Below are positions 27,944 through 36,503 of a stretch of DNA of 64,000 nt, piece after piece. Below the pieces are notes generated by a model that saw nothing but the letters and a program-made list of their open reading frames with translations, searched no databases and was not told the origin of the DNA. This DNA comes from Mycolicibacterium setense (GTDB lineage Bacteria > Actinomycetota > Actinomycetes > Mycobacteriales > Mycobacteriaceae). The first letter of the stretch is position 1. Each line of letters starts with the position of its first letter. The translations under genes and the position numbers were made by a program. The DNA lies in contig NZ_JTJW01000005.1 of the NCBI RefSeq assembly GCF_000805385.1, forward strand, positions 372,001 to 436,000. The letters are read 5' to 3'.

Positions 27944-28240
27944 ATGGATCACGTGCTGTCCTACGACTTCGGCGAGATCGAGTACTCCGTCCGCCAGGAG
28001 ATCCACACCACCTCGAGCCGATTCAACGCGGCTCTGGATGAATTGCGTTCGCAGATCGCGCCTCTGCAACAGGTCTGGACCCGTGAGGCGGCGCAGGCCT
28101 ATGCCGTCGAACAGGCCCGGTGGAACCGCGCGGCGGCGGCACTCAACGACATCCTGGTCTCACTCGGCAATGCGGTGCGCGACGGTGCCGACGAGGTGGC
28201 CGCCACCGATCGCAGCGCCGCCAATGCGTGGGGAATTTGA
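27944..28240 (+). CDS. esxT: ESX-4 WXG100-like protein EsxT
   Basis: 98 residues with conserved EsxT blocks EIEYSVRQEIHTT, LRSQIAPLQQVWTREAA and GNAVRDGADEVA. The turn reads W45-T46-R47 instead of WXG, a known feature of EsxT that is also seen in the M. tuberculosis protein. No YxxxD/E export signal is evident at the C-terminus. It pairs with EsxU for export through ESX-4. It is the last gene of the locus and is followed by a strong hairpin terminator. Confidence 0.95.
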   Translation: MDHVLSYDFGEIEYSVRQEIHTTSSRFNAALDELRSQIAPLQQVWTREAAQAYAVEQARWNRAAAALNDILVSLGNAVRDGADEVAATDRSAANAWGI

Positions 28241-28262
28241 GGCAGTAGGCCTCGAGGAGCCG

Positions 28263-28303
28263 GTGCGGTCCCGTTCGGTGGAGAGGACCGAGCGGGACCG
28301 CAC
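28263..28303. terminator. Long bidirectional hairpin terminator after esxT
   Basis: A 17-bp stem (28263-28279 with 28287-28303) closes a 7-nt loop, with a single G-T wobble. It lies between the convergent esxT and helicase genes, ending 9 bp before the helicase stop. There is no T run, as is common for mycobacterial terminators. Expected to stop transcription from both sides and to separate ESX-4 from the inserted metabolic block. Confidence 0.8.
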
Positions 28304-28312
28304 ACTTCCGAT

Positions 28313-29734
28313 CTAGCGGCTCGAGTTGGTTTCGCCTGCCCTGCGCGGACGGCGGTGTCCACCGCGCTGTTGTCCGCCGCCACCGGCACCGGACCGCGCC
28401 ACCGGGGCACCGCCGTTGCGGGAGGACCCATTCGGGCGACTGCGGCGCTGCTGCTGACCCGACTTGCCCGGCTGCGCGGACTGACGGCGCGGCGCCTGCG
28501 CGTGCTGCGTGACCGGCTCGGAACGGATGGGGTCACCGAAAACCCGGTCCCCGGGGGCGATCTCGCGAAGCACCGGATGATCGATGCCGTTCACCCGGGT
28601 GATCGTCGGCTTGACCCCGGCCTTCTTGGTCAGGGTGCGGACGTCGGAAACCTGCGCATCATGCATCAGGGTCACCACGGTGCCCTCGTTCCCGGCGCGG
28701 GCGGTCCGCCCGGACCGGTGCAGGTAGGCCTTGTGCTCGACCGGCGGGTCGGCATGCACGACGAGGCTGACATCGTCGACGTGGATGCCACGGGCGGCGA
28801 TGTCGGTGGCCACCAGGACTGCGGCCGATCCGTCGGAGAACGCGGTCAGGTTGCGGGTGCGGGCATTCTGGGACAGGTTGCCGTGCAGTTCAACGGCCGA
28901 GACACCGCGTGAATTCAATTGACGGGTCAGGTTTTTCGCGCCGTGCTTGGTGCGGGCGAACACGATGGTGCGGCCCGGTGCGGCGGCCAGATCGGCAACG
29001 ACGTTGATCCGTGCGGCGTTGTCCACGTGCAGCACGTGGTGCACCATCGCGCTGACCGGTGACTGTGCCGAATCGACGCTGTGCACCACGGGGTCGTGCA
29101 GGTAGCGCTTGACCAGCACATCGACCCCGGCGTCGAGAGTGGCCGAGAACAGCAGGCGCTGGCAGTTTTTCGGCGTGCGGTCCAGCAGCCGCTTCACGCC
29201 GGGCAGGAAGCCGAGGTCGGCCATGTGGTCGGCCTCGTCGAGCACGGTGACCTCGACCGCGGACAGGTCCGCGTGGCCGGACCGCATGTGGTCTTCGAGC
29301 CGGCCCGGGCAGGCGATCACGATGTCGACGCCGCCGCGGAGCGCGGAGATCTGCGGGTTGGCGCCCACACCACCGAAGATGTTGACCGACCGCAGGCCTG
29401 TGGCCTTGGCCAGCGGGGCCAGCGAGGCCTCGATCTGGGTGACCAGTTCGCGGGTGGGCGCCAGGATCAGCGCACGCGGCCGGTTGGCTGCGCGACGGGT
29501 GCCGCTGGTCGCCAACCGTGCCACCAGGGGCAACAGGAATGCGTAGGTCTTGCCTGACCCCGTGCGGCCGCGGCCCAGCACGTCGCGCCCCTTCAGTGAA
29601 TCAGGCAGGGTCGCGGCCTGGATCGGGAACGGGGACTGGACCCCGCTCGCGGCGAGGGTGGCGACGATCTCGGCGGGCAGGCCGAGTTCGGCGAAAGTGG
29701 GCACAGCGGTGCCAGGGGTCTCTTGGACAGACAA
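28313..29734 (-). CDS. rhlE: DEAD-box RNA helicase (RhlE type)
   Basis: 473 residues from a TTG at 29734 (MSVQETPGTAVPTFAELGLP), preceded by GGAG at 8 nt. The longer in-frame extension is not conserved-looking. Motifs: Q motif (FPIQAATLPD), Walker A GRGRTGSGKT, Ib/Ic region, DEAD box VLDEADHMADLG, SAT (LLFSATL), and C-terminal motifs ATDIAARGIHVDDV and HRSGRTARAG. The last 90 residues form a basic Gly/Arg/Gln-rich RNA-binding tail. Likely role in RNA turnover or ribosome assembly. The gene symbol is by family resemblance. Confidence 0.88.
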   Translation of the reverse strand: MSVQETPGTAVPTFAELGLPAEIVATLAASGVQSPFPIQAATLPDSLKGRDVLGRGRTGSGKTYAFLLPLVARLATSGTRRAANRPRALILAPTRELVTQIEASLAPLAKATGLRSVNIFGGVGANPQISALRGGVDIVIACPGRLEDHMRSGHADLSAVEVTVLDEADHMADLGFLPGVKRLLDRTPKNCQRLLFSATLDAGVDVLVKRYLHDPVVHSVDSAQSPVSAMVHHVLHVDNAARINVVADLAAAPGRTIVFARTKHGAKNLTRQLNSRGVSAVELHGNLSQNARTRNLTAFSDGSAAVLVATDIAARGIHVDDVSLVVHADPPVEHKAYLHRSGRTARAGNEGTVVTLMHDAQVSDVRTLTKKAGVKPTITRVNGIDHPVLREIAPGDRVFGDPIRSEPVTQHAQAPRRQSAQPGKSGQQQRRSRPNGSSRNGGAPVARSGAGGGGQQRGGHRRPRRAGETNSSR

Positions 29735-29986
29735 AATGAAAGCTCCGAAAATAGAGGGCGGTCGTCCTGCCCGGCGCGAGTGACATCTCGCGGCGCTCGG
29801 TGTGACGATCGAGAAGGCGGCAAAGGCAGAACAGGCATGCCGCTGTTGTCCAACTATACGGGTCCCGGGGTGGATTCCCCGCTTCCTGGTGGTGGACCTG
29901 CTGGTGGTATCCATCACAGGCCGGGCTGGTCAACTATCCTGGCGGTTACGCGTGAATGCCATGTCAATGGCCCGACGCCGGGAGAG
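29735..29986. promoter_or_regulatory. Intergenic region between helicase and GAF regulator
   Basis: This 252-bp divergent region holds the helicase leader (minus strand) and the regulator promoter (plus strand). A small hairpin, CGCGAG/CTCGCG with a 6-nt loop (29775-29792), lies in the helicase leader. TATCCT at 29935-29940 is a plausible -10 for the regulator. Otherwise nothing definite is visible. Long leaders are frequent before DEAD-box helicase genes. Confidence 0.35.
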
Positions 29987-31291
29987 ATGATCGCCGTGGC
30001 CGCATCGAGGAACGCGGGAGGCCGGGTGTCTACCCGAGCGCTGCCCGCGAAGGTGCGCGCTGTCCACGACCTGTTCATCGAAGGCCAGGTGGACGCCGAT
30101 TATCTGGATTCCACCCCGGTCCGCCGCGTCATCGCCGAGAGCTGGCAGCGCAGCCTGGCCACCGGGGTGGACCCCGACCTGGGCGCTCGCGCCGCCGCTG
30201 CGGCGGCCGCGTTGACCGAATTGCGCAACACCCATCCGCTCGCACCCACCCTGCCGTTGATCCGCCGCCTGCTGGTCGACGATGCCGTCGACGCCGGGGT
30301 GGTGGTCGCGATCACCGCGGCCGACGGCACGCTGCTGTGGGTCGAGGGCGACGCCGGCGTTCGCCGCAAGGCGGAGGCGATGAACTTCGTGCCCGGATCG
30401 GACTGGAGCGAGCGATCGGCCGGGACGAACGCACCCGGCACCGCGCTGGCGCTCGACCGTGAGCTGCAGATCCAGGGGACCGAGCACTTCTCTCGCATCA
30501 TGCACTCGTGGAGTTGTTCGGCGGTTCCGGTGCATGACCCGGCCACCGGGGTGCTGCTGGGTGCCATCGATCTGACCGGTGGCTCGGCCGTCGCGACGCC
30601 GCAGACATTGGCGCTGGTCAGAGCCACCGCGGTCGCTGTCGAGAACCAGCTGGCCCTGCTGCGCCTCACCGGACCCGCCACGCCGGCGGCGCCTGAGGGG
30701 GCCCGGTTGACGGTGCTGGGCGCCGACCGCCCGCGCTGGCAGACGACCGATGGCGCGGGCCGGTCCCAGTCGAGCGGGCTGACCGGCCGCCACGCCGACA
30801 TCCTGGTGCTGCTGCTCCGGCACCCCGAGGGGCTGAGCGCCGATCACCTGGCCATGCTGCTCGACGACAAGGACCTCGACGTTGTCACCGTGCGAGCCGA
30901 GGTGTCGCGGCTGCGCCGGGTCATCGGCAGCACCTACATCGAGTCCAGGCCCTATCGGCTGTTGGCACCGGTGGCCAGCGATATGGGCGATGTCTTCGAC
31001 GCGCTGCAGGCGGGGAACCTCTCGGCTGCCCTCGACGCCTACTCGGGGGCGTTGTTGCCGCAATCGGTCTCGCCGGCCATCGCGCGGCTGCGCACCGAGC
31101 TGAGCGCCAGCCTGCGCGAAGCGGTGCTGGCGGCGGGGGACCTGCGCCTGCTGCGGCGGTGGTTGTCGCTGCCCGACGGCCGTGACGATCGCCAGGGTTG
31201 GCGGGTGCTGCACGACCATGCCGAGGCCGATCCCGTCGCCCGCGCACAGGCCCGCGGTCACCTGGCCGGGATCGATTCCGAACTGGGCTGA
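29987..31291 (+). CDS. GAF-domain transcriptional regulator (AcoR-like sensor, no sigma-54 domain)
   Basis: 434 residues from ATG 29987. Its ribosome site abuts the codon, so GTG 29996 or GTG 30026 (preceded by GGGAGG) may be the true start. Residues about 95-230 form a GAF-like sensor resembling AcoR/AcoK activators (NFVPGSDWSERSAGTNAPGT; AVPVHDPATGVLLGAIDLTG). Residues about 260-330 look like a winged-helix domain (SSGLTGRHADILVLLLRHPE). There is no AAA+ domain, as expected in an actinobacterium lacking sigma-54. Placed just before the aldehyde dehydrogenase, it probably activates that gene in response to an alcohol, aldehyde or acetoin-type signal. Confidence 0.8.
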   Translation: MIAVAASRNAGGRVSTRALPAKVRAVHDLFIEGQVDADYLDSTPVRRVIAESWQRSLATGVDPDLGARAAAAAAALTELRNTHPLAPTLPLIRRLLVDDAVDAGVVVAITAADGTLLWVEGDAGVRRKAEAMNFVPGSDWSERSAGTNAPGTALALDRELQIQGTEHFSRIMHSWSCSAVPVHDPATGVLLGAIDLTGGSAVATPQTLALVRATAVAVENQLALLRLTGPATPAAPEGARLTVLGADRPRWQTTDGAGRSQSSGLTGRHADILVLLLRHPEGLSADHLAMLLDDKDLDVVTVRAEVSRLRRVIGSTYIESRPYRLLAPVASDMGDVFDALQAGNLSAALDAYSGALLPQSVSPAIARLRTELSASLREAVLAAGDLRLLRRWLSLPDGRDDRQGWRVLHDHAEADPVARAQARGHLAGIDSELG

Positions 31292-31305
31292 CAGCCGGCC
31301 GCTGA

Positions 31306-31353
31306 GCTGGATCGTCGGCTCGCCGACGGGCTGGATTGTCGGCTCGCCGACGC
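31306..31353 (+). repeat. Tandem 24-bp repeat with internal hairpins
   Basis: Two adjacent 24-bp copies (31306-31329 and 31330-31353) differ at two positions. Each contains a small stem GTCGG/CCGAC with a CTCG loop. They directly follow the regulator stop codon. They may terminate the regulator transcript or form part of the operator array ahead of the aldehyde dehydrogenase gene. Confidence 0.6.
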
Positions 31354-31355
31354 AT

Positions 31356-31410
31356 TGCAACGGTGGGTCCAACGTGTGCAACTGTGCTGCAACCTGCTGC
31401 TGAGTACCTT
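31356..31410 (+). promoter_or_regulatory. Phased TGCAAC boxes and promoter of the aldehyde dehydrogenase
   Basis: TGCAAC occurs three times on the plus strand at 31356, 31377 and 31388, that is 21 bp and 11 bp apart, close to whole helical turns. TACCTT at 31405-31410 is a good -10 candidate, placing the third box over the -35 region. This looks like an activator-binding array, with the GAF regulator as the obvious candidate. Binding is inferred, not shown. Confidence 0.5.
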
Positions 31411-31454
31411 TAGTGACGACCGACACACCTGGTGTCCGAAAGCAGGAGATTGCC

Positions 31455-32978
31455 ATGACTGTTTATGCACGTCCGGGTACCGAAGGCGCCCTGATGTCGT
31501 TCGATGCCCGCTATGACAACTACATCGGTGGAGAGTGGGTCGCCCCGGCCGAGGGCCGCTACTTCGAGAACCCGACACCGGTCACCGGCCAGGTGTTCTG
31601 CGAGGTGGCCCGCTCCAGCGAGGCCGACGTCGAGAAGGCGCTGGACGCCGCCCACGCCGCCGCACCGGCCTGGGGCAAGACCTCGCCGGCCGAGCGCGCC
31701 GTCATCCTCAACAAGATCGCCGACCGCATCGAGGAGAACCTCGAATCCGTGGCGCTGGCCGAGTCGTGGGACAACGGCAAGCCGATCCGCGAGACGCTGA
31801 ACGCCGACATCCCGCTCGCGGTCGACCACTTCCGGTACTTCGCCGGTGTGCTACGCGCCCAGGAAGGCTCGCTGTCGCAGATCGACGAGGACACCGTCGC
31901 CTACCACTTCCATGAGCCGCTCGGCGTGGTCGGTCAGATCATCCCCTGGAACTTCCCGATCCTGATGGCGGTGTGGAAGCTGGCGCCGGCACTGGCCGCC
32001 GGCAACGCGGTGGTGCTCAAACCTGCTGAGCAGACCCCGGTTTCGGTGCTCTATTTGATGTCGTTGATCGGTGACCTGCTGCCCGCCGGTGTGATCAACG
32101 TGGTCAACGGGTTCGGTGTCGAGTGCGGCAAGCCTTTGGCCTCGAGCAACCGGATCGCCAAGATCGCGTTCACCGGTGAGACCACTACGGGCCGGCTGAT
32201 CATGCAGTACGCCAGCCAGAACCTGATCCCCGTGACGCTCGAGCTGGGTGGCAAGAGCCCGAACATCTTCTTCTCCGATGTGCTGGCCGCCGCCGACGAT
32301 TTCCAGGACAAGGCCCTGGAAGGGTTCACCATGTTCGCCCTCAACCAGGGTGAGGTGTGCACCTGCCCGTCGCGGTCGCTGATCCAGGCCGACATCTACG
32401 ACGAGTTCCTGGAGTTGGCCGCCATCCGCACCAAGGCCGTGCGCCAGGGTGACCCGCTGGACACCGAGACGATGATCGGTGCGCAGGCCTCCAACGACCA
32501 GCTGGAGAAGATCCTGTCCTACATCGAGATCGGCAAATCCGAAGGCGCCCAACTGATCACCGGTGGTGAGCGGGCCGACCTCGGTGGCGACCTGGCCGGC
32601 GGCTTCTACGTGGCGCCGACGATCTTCACCGGGCACAACAAGATGCGGCTGTTCCAGGAGGAGATCTTCGGGCCGGTCGTGGCGGTCACGTCGTTCACCG
32701 ATTACGACGACGCCATCTCGATCGCCAACGACACCCTCTACGGCCTTGGCGCCGGAGTGTGGAGCCGCAACGGCAACACCGCCTACCGCGCCGGACGTGA
32801 CATCAAGGCCGGCCGGGTGTGGACCAACTGCTACCACGCATACCCCGCGCATGCGGCGTTCGGTGGCTACAAGCAGTCCGGTATCGGACGGGAAAACCAC
32901 AAGATGATGCTCGATCACTACCAGCAGACCAAGAACCTGCTGGTGAGTTACGCCAACAAGGCGCAGGGCTTCTTCTAA
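31455..32978 (+). CDS. NAD(P)-dependent aldehyde dehydrogenase (acetaldehyde/EPTC-inducible type)
   Basis: 507 residues from ATG 31455 with an AGGAG ribosome site. The ALDH superfamily signature is complete: cofactor region [20 protein letters not shown], general base Glu in LELGGKSPN, and nucleophile Cys in [10 protein letters not shown]. The C-terminus ([14 protein letters not shown]) matches the AldB/ThcA-type class that oxidises short aldehydes to acids. It sits between the GAF regulator and the B12-dependent diol dehydratase and ethanolamine lyase genes, whose products are aldehydes. It probably serves as the shared detoxifying and energy-yielding step. The coenzyme choice is not determined. 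Confidence 0.92.
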   Translation: MTVYARPGTEGALMSFDARYDNYIGGEWVAPAEGRYFENPTPVTGQVFCEVARSSEADVEKALDAAHAAAPAWGKTSPAERAVILNKIADRIEENLESVALAESWDNGKPIRETLNADIPLAVDHFRYFAGVLRAQEGSLSQIDEDTVAYHFHEPLGVVGQIIPWNFPILMAVWKLAPALAAGNAVVLKPAEQTPVSVLYLMSLIGDLLPAGVINVVNGFGVECGKPLASSNRIAKIAFTGETTTGRLIMQYASQNLIPVTLELGGKSPNIFFSDVLAAADDFQDKALEGFTMFALNQGEVCTCPSRSLIQADIYDEFLELAAIRTKAVRQGDPLDTETMIGAQASNDQLEKILSYIEIGKSEGAQLITGGERADLGGDLAGGFYVAPTIFTGHNKMRLFQEEIFGPVVAVTSFTDYDDAISIANDTLYGLGAGVWSRNGNTAYRAGRDIKAGRVWTNCYHAYPAHAAFGGYKQSGIGRENHKMMLDHYQQTKNLLVSYANKAQGFF

Positions 32979-32987
32979 ATCCACCCT

Positions 32988-33044
32988 CGAACGTGAGCTT
33001 GTGTGCGAAAAATCCCGCAGAACTCGCACACAAGCTCACTTTCG
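32988..33044. repeat. Hairpin element, copy A
   Basis: Arms of 21 nt (32988-33008 and 33024-33044) with one mismatch enclose a 15-nt loop; 16 bp next to the loop pair perfectly (GTGAGCTTGTGTGCGA and its complement). The core GGCTTGTGTGCGA or AGCTTGTGTGCGA and the 15-nt loop length recur in copies B (44417-44473) and C (45364-45424). It lies between the aldehyde dehydrogenase stop and the ribosome site of the next gene. No T run follows. Confidence 0.85.
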
Positions 33045-33064
33045 TCCGCCCGAAAGGACTTTCG

Positions 33065-33463
33065 ATGACGTCTCTACCCCTGGATACCGCGCACAAGGTG
33101 ATCGATGCCGCCATCGCCAAAGCGGTGGAGATCGGCCAGCCGATGAACATCGCCGTCGTTGACGACGGCGGCCATCTGGTCGCGTTCGCGCGGATGGACG
33201 GCGCCATCAAGGCAAGCATCGACATCTCGATCCGCAAGGCGCGTACCTCGGTGATGATGAACCTGCCCACCAGCGCCCTGACCGCCGCGGTGCAGCCGGG
33301 CGCGGAACTCTATGGCCTGGAGCAGACTTCGGGCGGACTCGTGGTGTTCGGTGGCGGGCTGCTTCTGGAGGTCGACGGGGCCGTGGTCGGTGCGATCGGT
33401 GTCAGCGCGGGCAGCGTCGAGCAGGACGTGTCGGTGGCGGAGGCCGGTGTCGCGGCAATTTGA
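33065..33463 (+). CDS. GlcG/HbpS family (DUF336, PduO C-terminal-like) heme-binding protein
   Basis: 132 residues (MTSLPLDTAHKVIDAAIAKA) with AAAGGA 6 nt before the ATG. Family landmarks are IAVVDDGGHLVAFARMDGA, the SIRKARTS helix and the C-terminal GAIGVSAGSVEQDVSVAEAG. The domain also forms the C-terminal half of PduO in enteric propanediol operons, where it binds heme; the N-terminal adenosyltransferase half of PduO is absent here. Its presence between the aldehyde dehydrogenase and the diol dehydratase fits an accessory role in the B12 pathway. No signal peptide. Confidence 0.88.
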   Translation: MTSLPLDTAHKVIDAAIAKAVEIGQPMNIAVVDDGGHLVAFARMDGAIKASIDISIRKARTSVMMNLPTSALTAAVQPGAELYGLEQTSGGLVVFGGGLLLEVDGAVVGAIGVSAGSVEQDVSVAEAGVAAI

Positions 33464-33507
33464 CCGGGGCCGGCGTCGCGGCAATTTGACCGGGGCCGGT
33501 GGCGCGG
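33443..33507 (+). repeat. 26-bp tandem duplication across a stop codon
   Basis: Two copies of a 26-bp unit (33443-33468 and 33469-33494; one difference) are followed by a 13-bp partial third copy (33495-33507). The first unit contains the last codons and TGA of the GlcG/HbpS-like gene. The second therefore repeats the gene end beyond the stop, reaching to 3 bp before the convergent FhuF-like gene. Looks like recent slippage duplication. Confidence 0.85.
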
Positions 33508-33509
33508 TG

Positions 33510-34286
33510 CTATGAGTCTGTGAAAATGCAGTCGCCGCAGTAGCCGCCACCGGGAATCCGGTAGTACAGACAGCAATTCCGACGCATGAACCGGCCACCC
33601 ACGAACTCGGCCGCACCGGACAGCGGATGCGCCGCGAGCAGTGCCGCGATCAACGCGCGGCCACGTGGTTCATCCTGCGGCCTGGACATCGACAGCACCG
33701 TCACCGCACCGTTGGCCGCCGACGCGATGTTTCCCCAAAGCACTTGCGGGGAAAGGGCCGTCGCAGATCGCATGGTCTCGTTGAGCGGACACAGCACGCC
33801 CTCGACGATCGAATCGATGATGGCCGCGGCCGCCTGCTCTGAGCCGGTCACCGCCACCCAGTCGAGGTGCGTCACACCCAGGATCGGCCGGTGTGATGAA
33901 TCCCGTTGCCAACGAATCGAATCCGGGCCCAATAGCGGGACGGTGTGCAGGCACACCGCGGCGCCCACCACCGGGGACAACAGCCGAGCCGTGATCGACA
34001 GGTGCGCCGAGGATGCCGCAGCCTTGATCGGTACGTCCGCTGTGCCCACACCCATCGACGCTGCGATCGCCGTCCGGGTCAGGTCCGCGTAGTCGCGTAC
34101 CGTCGCGGCGTCGCTCAGCAGTGAGGTGATCGGCATCCACGTATCGCCGTCGGCGGCCGGCAGGACGAAGAACTCGCCAAGCGGTGCCAGAGAGCCGAAT
34201 CCGGGAACGTCCATCGTCGGCACAGGGTAGCCGCTGCCGACGGCGACGACCCTGATCGAGCCACTGACCTGCGGCGCAACCCTCAT
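33510..34286 (-). CDS. FhuF-like (2Fe-2S) protein
   Basis: 258 residues from ATG 34286; a TTG 21 bp upstream is possible. The C-terminus carries NCCLYYRIPGGGYCGDCIF, that is CC-x10-C-x2-C, exactly the iron-sulfur motif of FhuF-type ferric-siderophore reductases. The middle region (LHTVPLLGPDSIRWQRDSS; WGNIASAANGAVTVL) resembles the FhuF family too. It is transcribed opposite to its neighbours. The role might be iron release or electron transfer; a role in reactivating the B12 enzymes is only a guess from position. Confidence 0.8.
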   Translation of the reverse strand: MRVAPQVSGSIRVVAVGSGYPVPTMDVPGFGSLAPLGEFFVLPAADGDTWMPITSLLSDAATVRDYADLTRTAIAASMGVGTADVPIKAAASSAHLSITARLLSPVVGAAVCLHTVPLLGPDSIRWQRDSSHRPILGVTHLDWVAVTGSEQAAAAIIDSIVEGVLCPLNETMRSATALSPQVLWGNIASAANGAVTVLSMSRPQDEPRGRALIAALLAAHPLSGAAEFVGGRFMRRNCCLYYRIPGGGYCGDCIFTDS

Positions 34287-34351
34287 GCAACGTGATGCAG
34301 CGCACAATCAAACAGACACACTGGCCGAGTCACACCAGTTGGGAGCAATGC

Positions 34352-34780
34352 ATGACAGAACCGATCCTCGATCCCTCGGTGGACTATCCGCTGAGCAGCA
34401 ATCGCAAGGACCTGCTCTTCACACCCAACGGCAGGCCGATCGACGCCATCACGATGGAGGCGGTGATGGCCGGTGACGTGGAGGCCTCGGATCTGCGCAT
34501 CACCCCGCAGACTCTGCGGCTACAGGCGCAGATCGCGGAGAAGGTGGGGCGCAAGCAGCTCGGCGGCAACCTACGACGGGCCGCGGAGATGACCGCGATC
34601 AGTGACGAGCGGGTGCTGCAGATCTACAACGCGTTGCGGCCCAACGCCTCGACCAAGGCTGAGCTCGACTCGATCGCCGACGAACTCGACACGCAGTACG
34701 GCGCGACGTTGCTGGCCGGGCTGGTGCGTGAGGCAGCCGACGTGTACGAGCGCCGCGACATTCTGGCCACCAGCGATTAG
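34352..34780 (+). CDS. pduE: B12-dependent diol/glycerol dehydratase, small subunit
   Basis: 142 residues from ATG 34352 with GGGAG at 6 nt. Conserved small-subunit blocks are ITPQTLRLQAQIAEKVGRKQ, LRRAAEMTAISDERVLQIYN and ALRPNASTKAELDSIADEL. It forms a heterohexamer with the large and medium subunits and adenosylcobalamin, converting 1,2-diols or glycerol to aldehydes. Enteric PduE is about 173 residues; the missing part is its N-terminal extension, which targets microcompartments. The gene order is small-large-medium rather than the usual large-medium-small. Confidence 0.92.
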   Translation: MTEPILDPSVDYPLSSNRKDLLFTPNGRPIDAITMEAVMAGDVEASDLRITPQTLRLQAQIAEKVGRKQLGGNLRRAAEMTAISDERVLQIYNALRPNASTKAELDSIADELDTQYGATLLAGLVREAADVYERRDILATSD

Positions 34781-34789
34781 GAGACACCT

Positions 34790-36502
34790 GTGACGACAGC
34801 CAGAAACCTCGGCGCCCACAGCGGACGGCAGTCCGAGCGGACGAAGGTACTGGAGGACCGCCCGGTCAATCTCGACGGCTTCGTGCAGGAGTGGCCCGAG
34901 GTCGGAATGGTGGCGCTGGACAGCGAATTCGACCCGGCACCCAGCGTGCGGGTCGTCGACGGGACGATCGTCGAGATGGACGGCCGGGAGCGCGCCGATT
35001 TCGACTTCATCGACCAGTTCATCGCCGATCACGCGATCGACGTCGCCACCACCGAGCAGTCCATGGCGATCCCCGCGGCGGAGATCGCCGGCATGCTGGT
35101 CGATCCCCGCGTCACCCGCGACGAGGTGATCGCGGTGACGGGCGGGCTGACGCCGGCCAAGCTGCTGGAAGTCATGAAGACGATGAACATCGTCGAGATC
35201 ATGATGGGCATGCAGAAGATGAGGGCCCGCCGCACCCCGGCGAACCAGGCTCATTGCACCAGCGCACGCGACAACCCGCTTCAGGTCGCATGTGAGGCCG
35301 CCGAGGCGTCGCTGCGCGGATTCTCGGAAGTGGAAACGACTTTGGGCGTGGTGCGGTACGCCCCGCTGGTCGCGATGGCGCTGCAGATCGGCAGCCAGGT
35401 CGGTACCGGCGGGCGGCTTACCCAGTGCGCGCTGGAGGAGGCCACCGAGCTCGAGTTGGGTATGCGTGGCATCACCGCGTACGCCGAGACGATTTCGGTC
35501 TACGGCACCGAGTCGGTGTTCGTCGACGGCGATGACACCCCGTGGTCCAAGGCGTTCCTGGCGGCGGCCTACGCCTCGCGTGGCATCAAGATGCGGTTCA
35601 CCTCCGGCACCGGTTCCGAGGTGCAGATGGGCAACGCCGAGGGCCGGTCCATGCTGTACCTGGAGATTCGCTGCATCCTGGTGGCCAAAGGCGCAGGCGT
35701 GCAAGGACTGCAGAACGGCTCGATCTCGTGTATCGGCGTGCCCGGAGCGGTGCCGGCCGGCATCCGTGCGGTGGCCGCCGAGAACCTCGTCGCCTCGGCG
35801 GTGGATCTCGAGTGCGCGTCGGGCAACGACCAGTCGTTCTCCCACTCGCCGATGCGGCGCACGGCCCGGCTGCTGCCGCAGCTGATGCCGGGCACCGACT
35901 TCATCACGTCGGGCTATTCGGCAACGCCGAACTACGACAACATGTTCGCCGGATCCAACGTGGACGCGGAGGATTTCGACGACTTCAACACGATTCAGCG
36001 TGACCTGCAGGTCGACGGTGGTCTGCGCCATGTCAACGAGGCCGAGATCCTCGCAGTGCGCCACCGCGCGGGCAAGGCATTGCAGGCCGTCTTCCGTTAC
36101 CTGGACCTGCCGTCGATCTCGGACGCCGAGATCGAGGCCGCCGTCTATGCCCACGGTAGCCGCGAACTCATCCCGCGCGACGTGCTGGAGGATCTCAAGG
36201 GCGCCCAGCAGGTGATGGACCGCAATGTGACCGGTCTGGACCTGGTGAAGGCACTCGAGTCGACGGGGTTCACCGATGTCGCCGAGAATCTGCTGACCGT
36301 TCTGCGGCAGCGGGTTTCGGGTGATCTGCTGCAGACGTCGGCGATCATGACCCGCGATCTGCAGCCGCTGTCGGCGGTCAACGACCGCAACGACTACGCG
36401 GGTCCGGGCACCGGGTACCGGCCATCGGGTGCCCGGTGGGAGGAGATGAAACGGTTGCGTCACGTCACGAGTGCCGAGAACCCGGAACTGGAGGTCCAGT
36501 GA
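34790..36502 (+). CDS. pduC: B12-dependent diol/glycerol dehydratase, large (catalytic) subunit
   Basis: 570 residues from GTG 34790 with an AGGAG ribosome site. The TIM-barrel large subunit is recognisable by MGMQKMRARRTPANQAH, RFTSGTGSEVQMGNAEGRSM, CASGNDQSFSHSPMRRT and MPGTDFITSGYSATPNYDN. These match PduC/GldA/DhaB-type enzymes closely and are near full length (enteric PduC is about 554). Substrates could be 1,2-propanediol, ethanediol or glycerol, and sequence alone does not decide. It starts 9 bp after pduE and ends just before pduD. Confidence 0.95.
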   Translation: MTTARNLGAHSGRQSERTKVLEDRPVNLDGFVQEWPEVGMVALDSEFDPAPSVRVVDGTIVEMDGRERADFDFIDQFIADHAIDVATTEQSMAIPAAEIAGMLVDPRVTRDEVIAVTGGLTPAKLLEVMKTMNIVEIMMGMQKMRARRTPANQAHCTSARDNPLQVACEAAEASLRGFSEVETTLGVVRYAPLVAMALQIGSQVGTGGRLTQCALEEATELELGMRGITAYAETISVYGTESVFVDGDDTPWSKAFLAAAYASRGIKMRFTSGTGSEVQMGNAEGRSMLYLEIRCILVAKGAGVQGLQNGSISCIGVPGAVPAGIRAVAAENLVASAVDLECASGNDQSFSHSPMRRTARLLPQLMPGTDFITSGYSATPNYDNMFAGSNVDAEDFDDFNTIQRDLQVDGGLRHVNEAEILAVRHRAGKALQAVFRYLDLPSISDAEIEAAVYAHGSRELIPRDVLEDLKGAQQVMDRNVTGLDLVKALESTGFTDVAENLLTVLRQRVSGDLLQTSAIMTRDLQPLSAVNDRNDYAGPGTGYRPSGARWEEMKRLRHVTSAENPELEVQ

Positions 36503-36503
36503 C

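Noticed and set aside
29735..29917. N-terminal extension of the helicase to an upstream ATG at 29917
   Set aside because: The extension is not helicase-like, and a TTG with a GGAG site fits the family start.
32988..33044. Reading the hairpin elements simply as intrinsic terminators
   Set aside because: Not fully excluded for copies A and B, but there are no T runs, the loop length and arm sequences are conserved between unrelated genes, and copy C lies between divergent genes.
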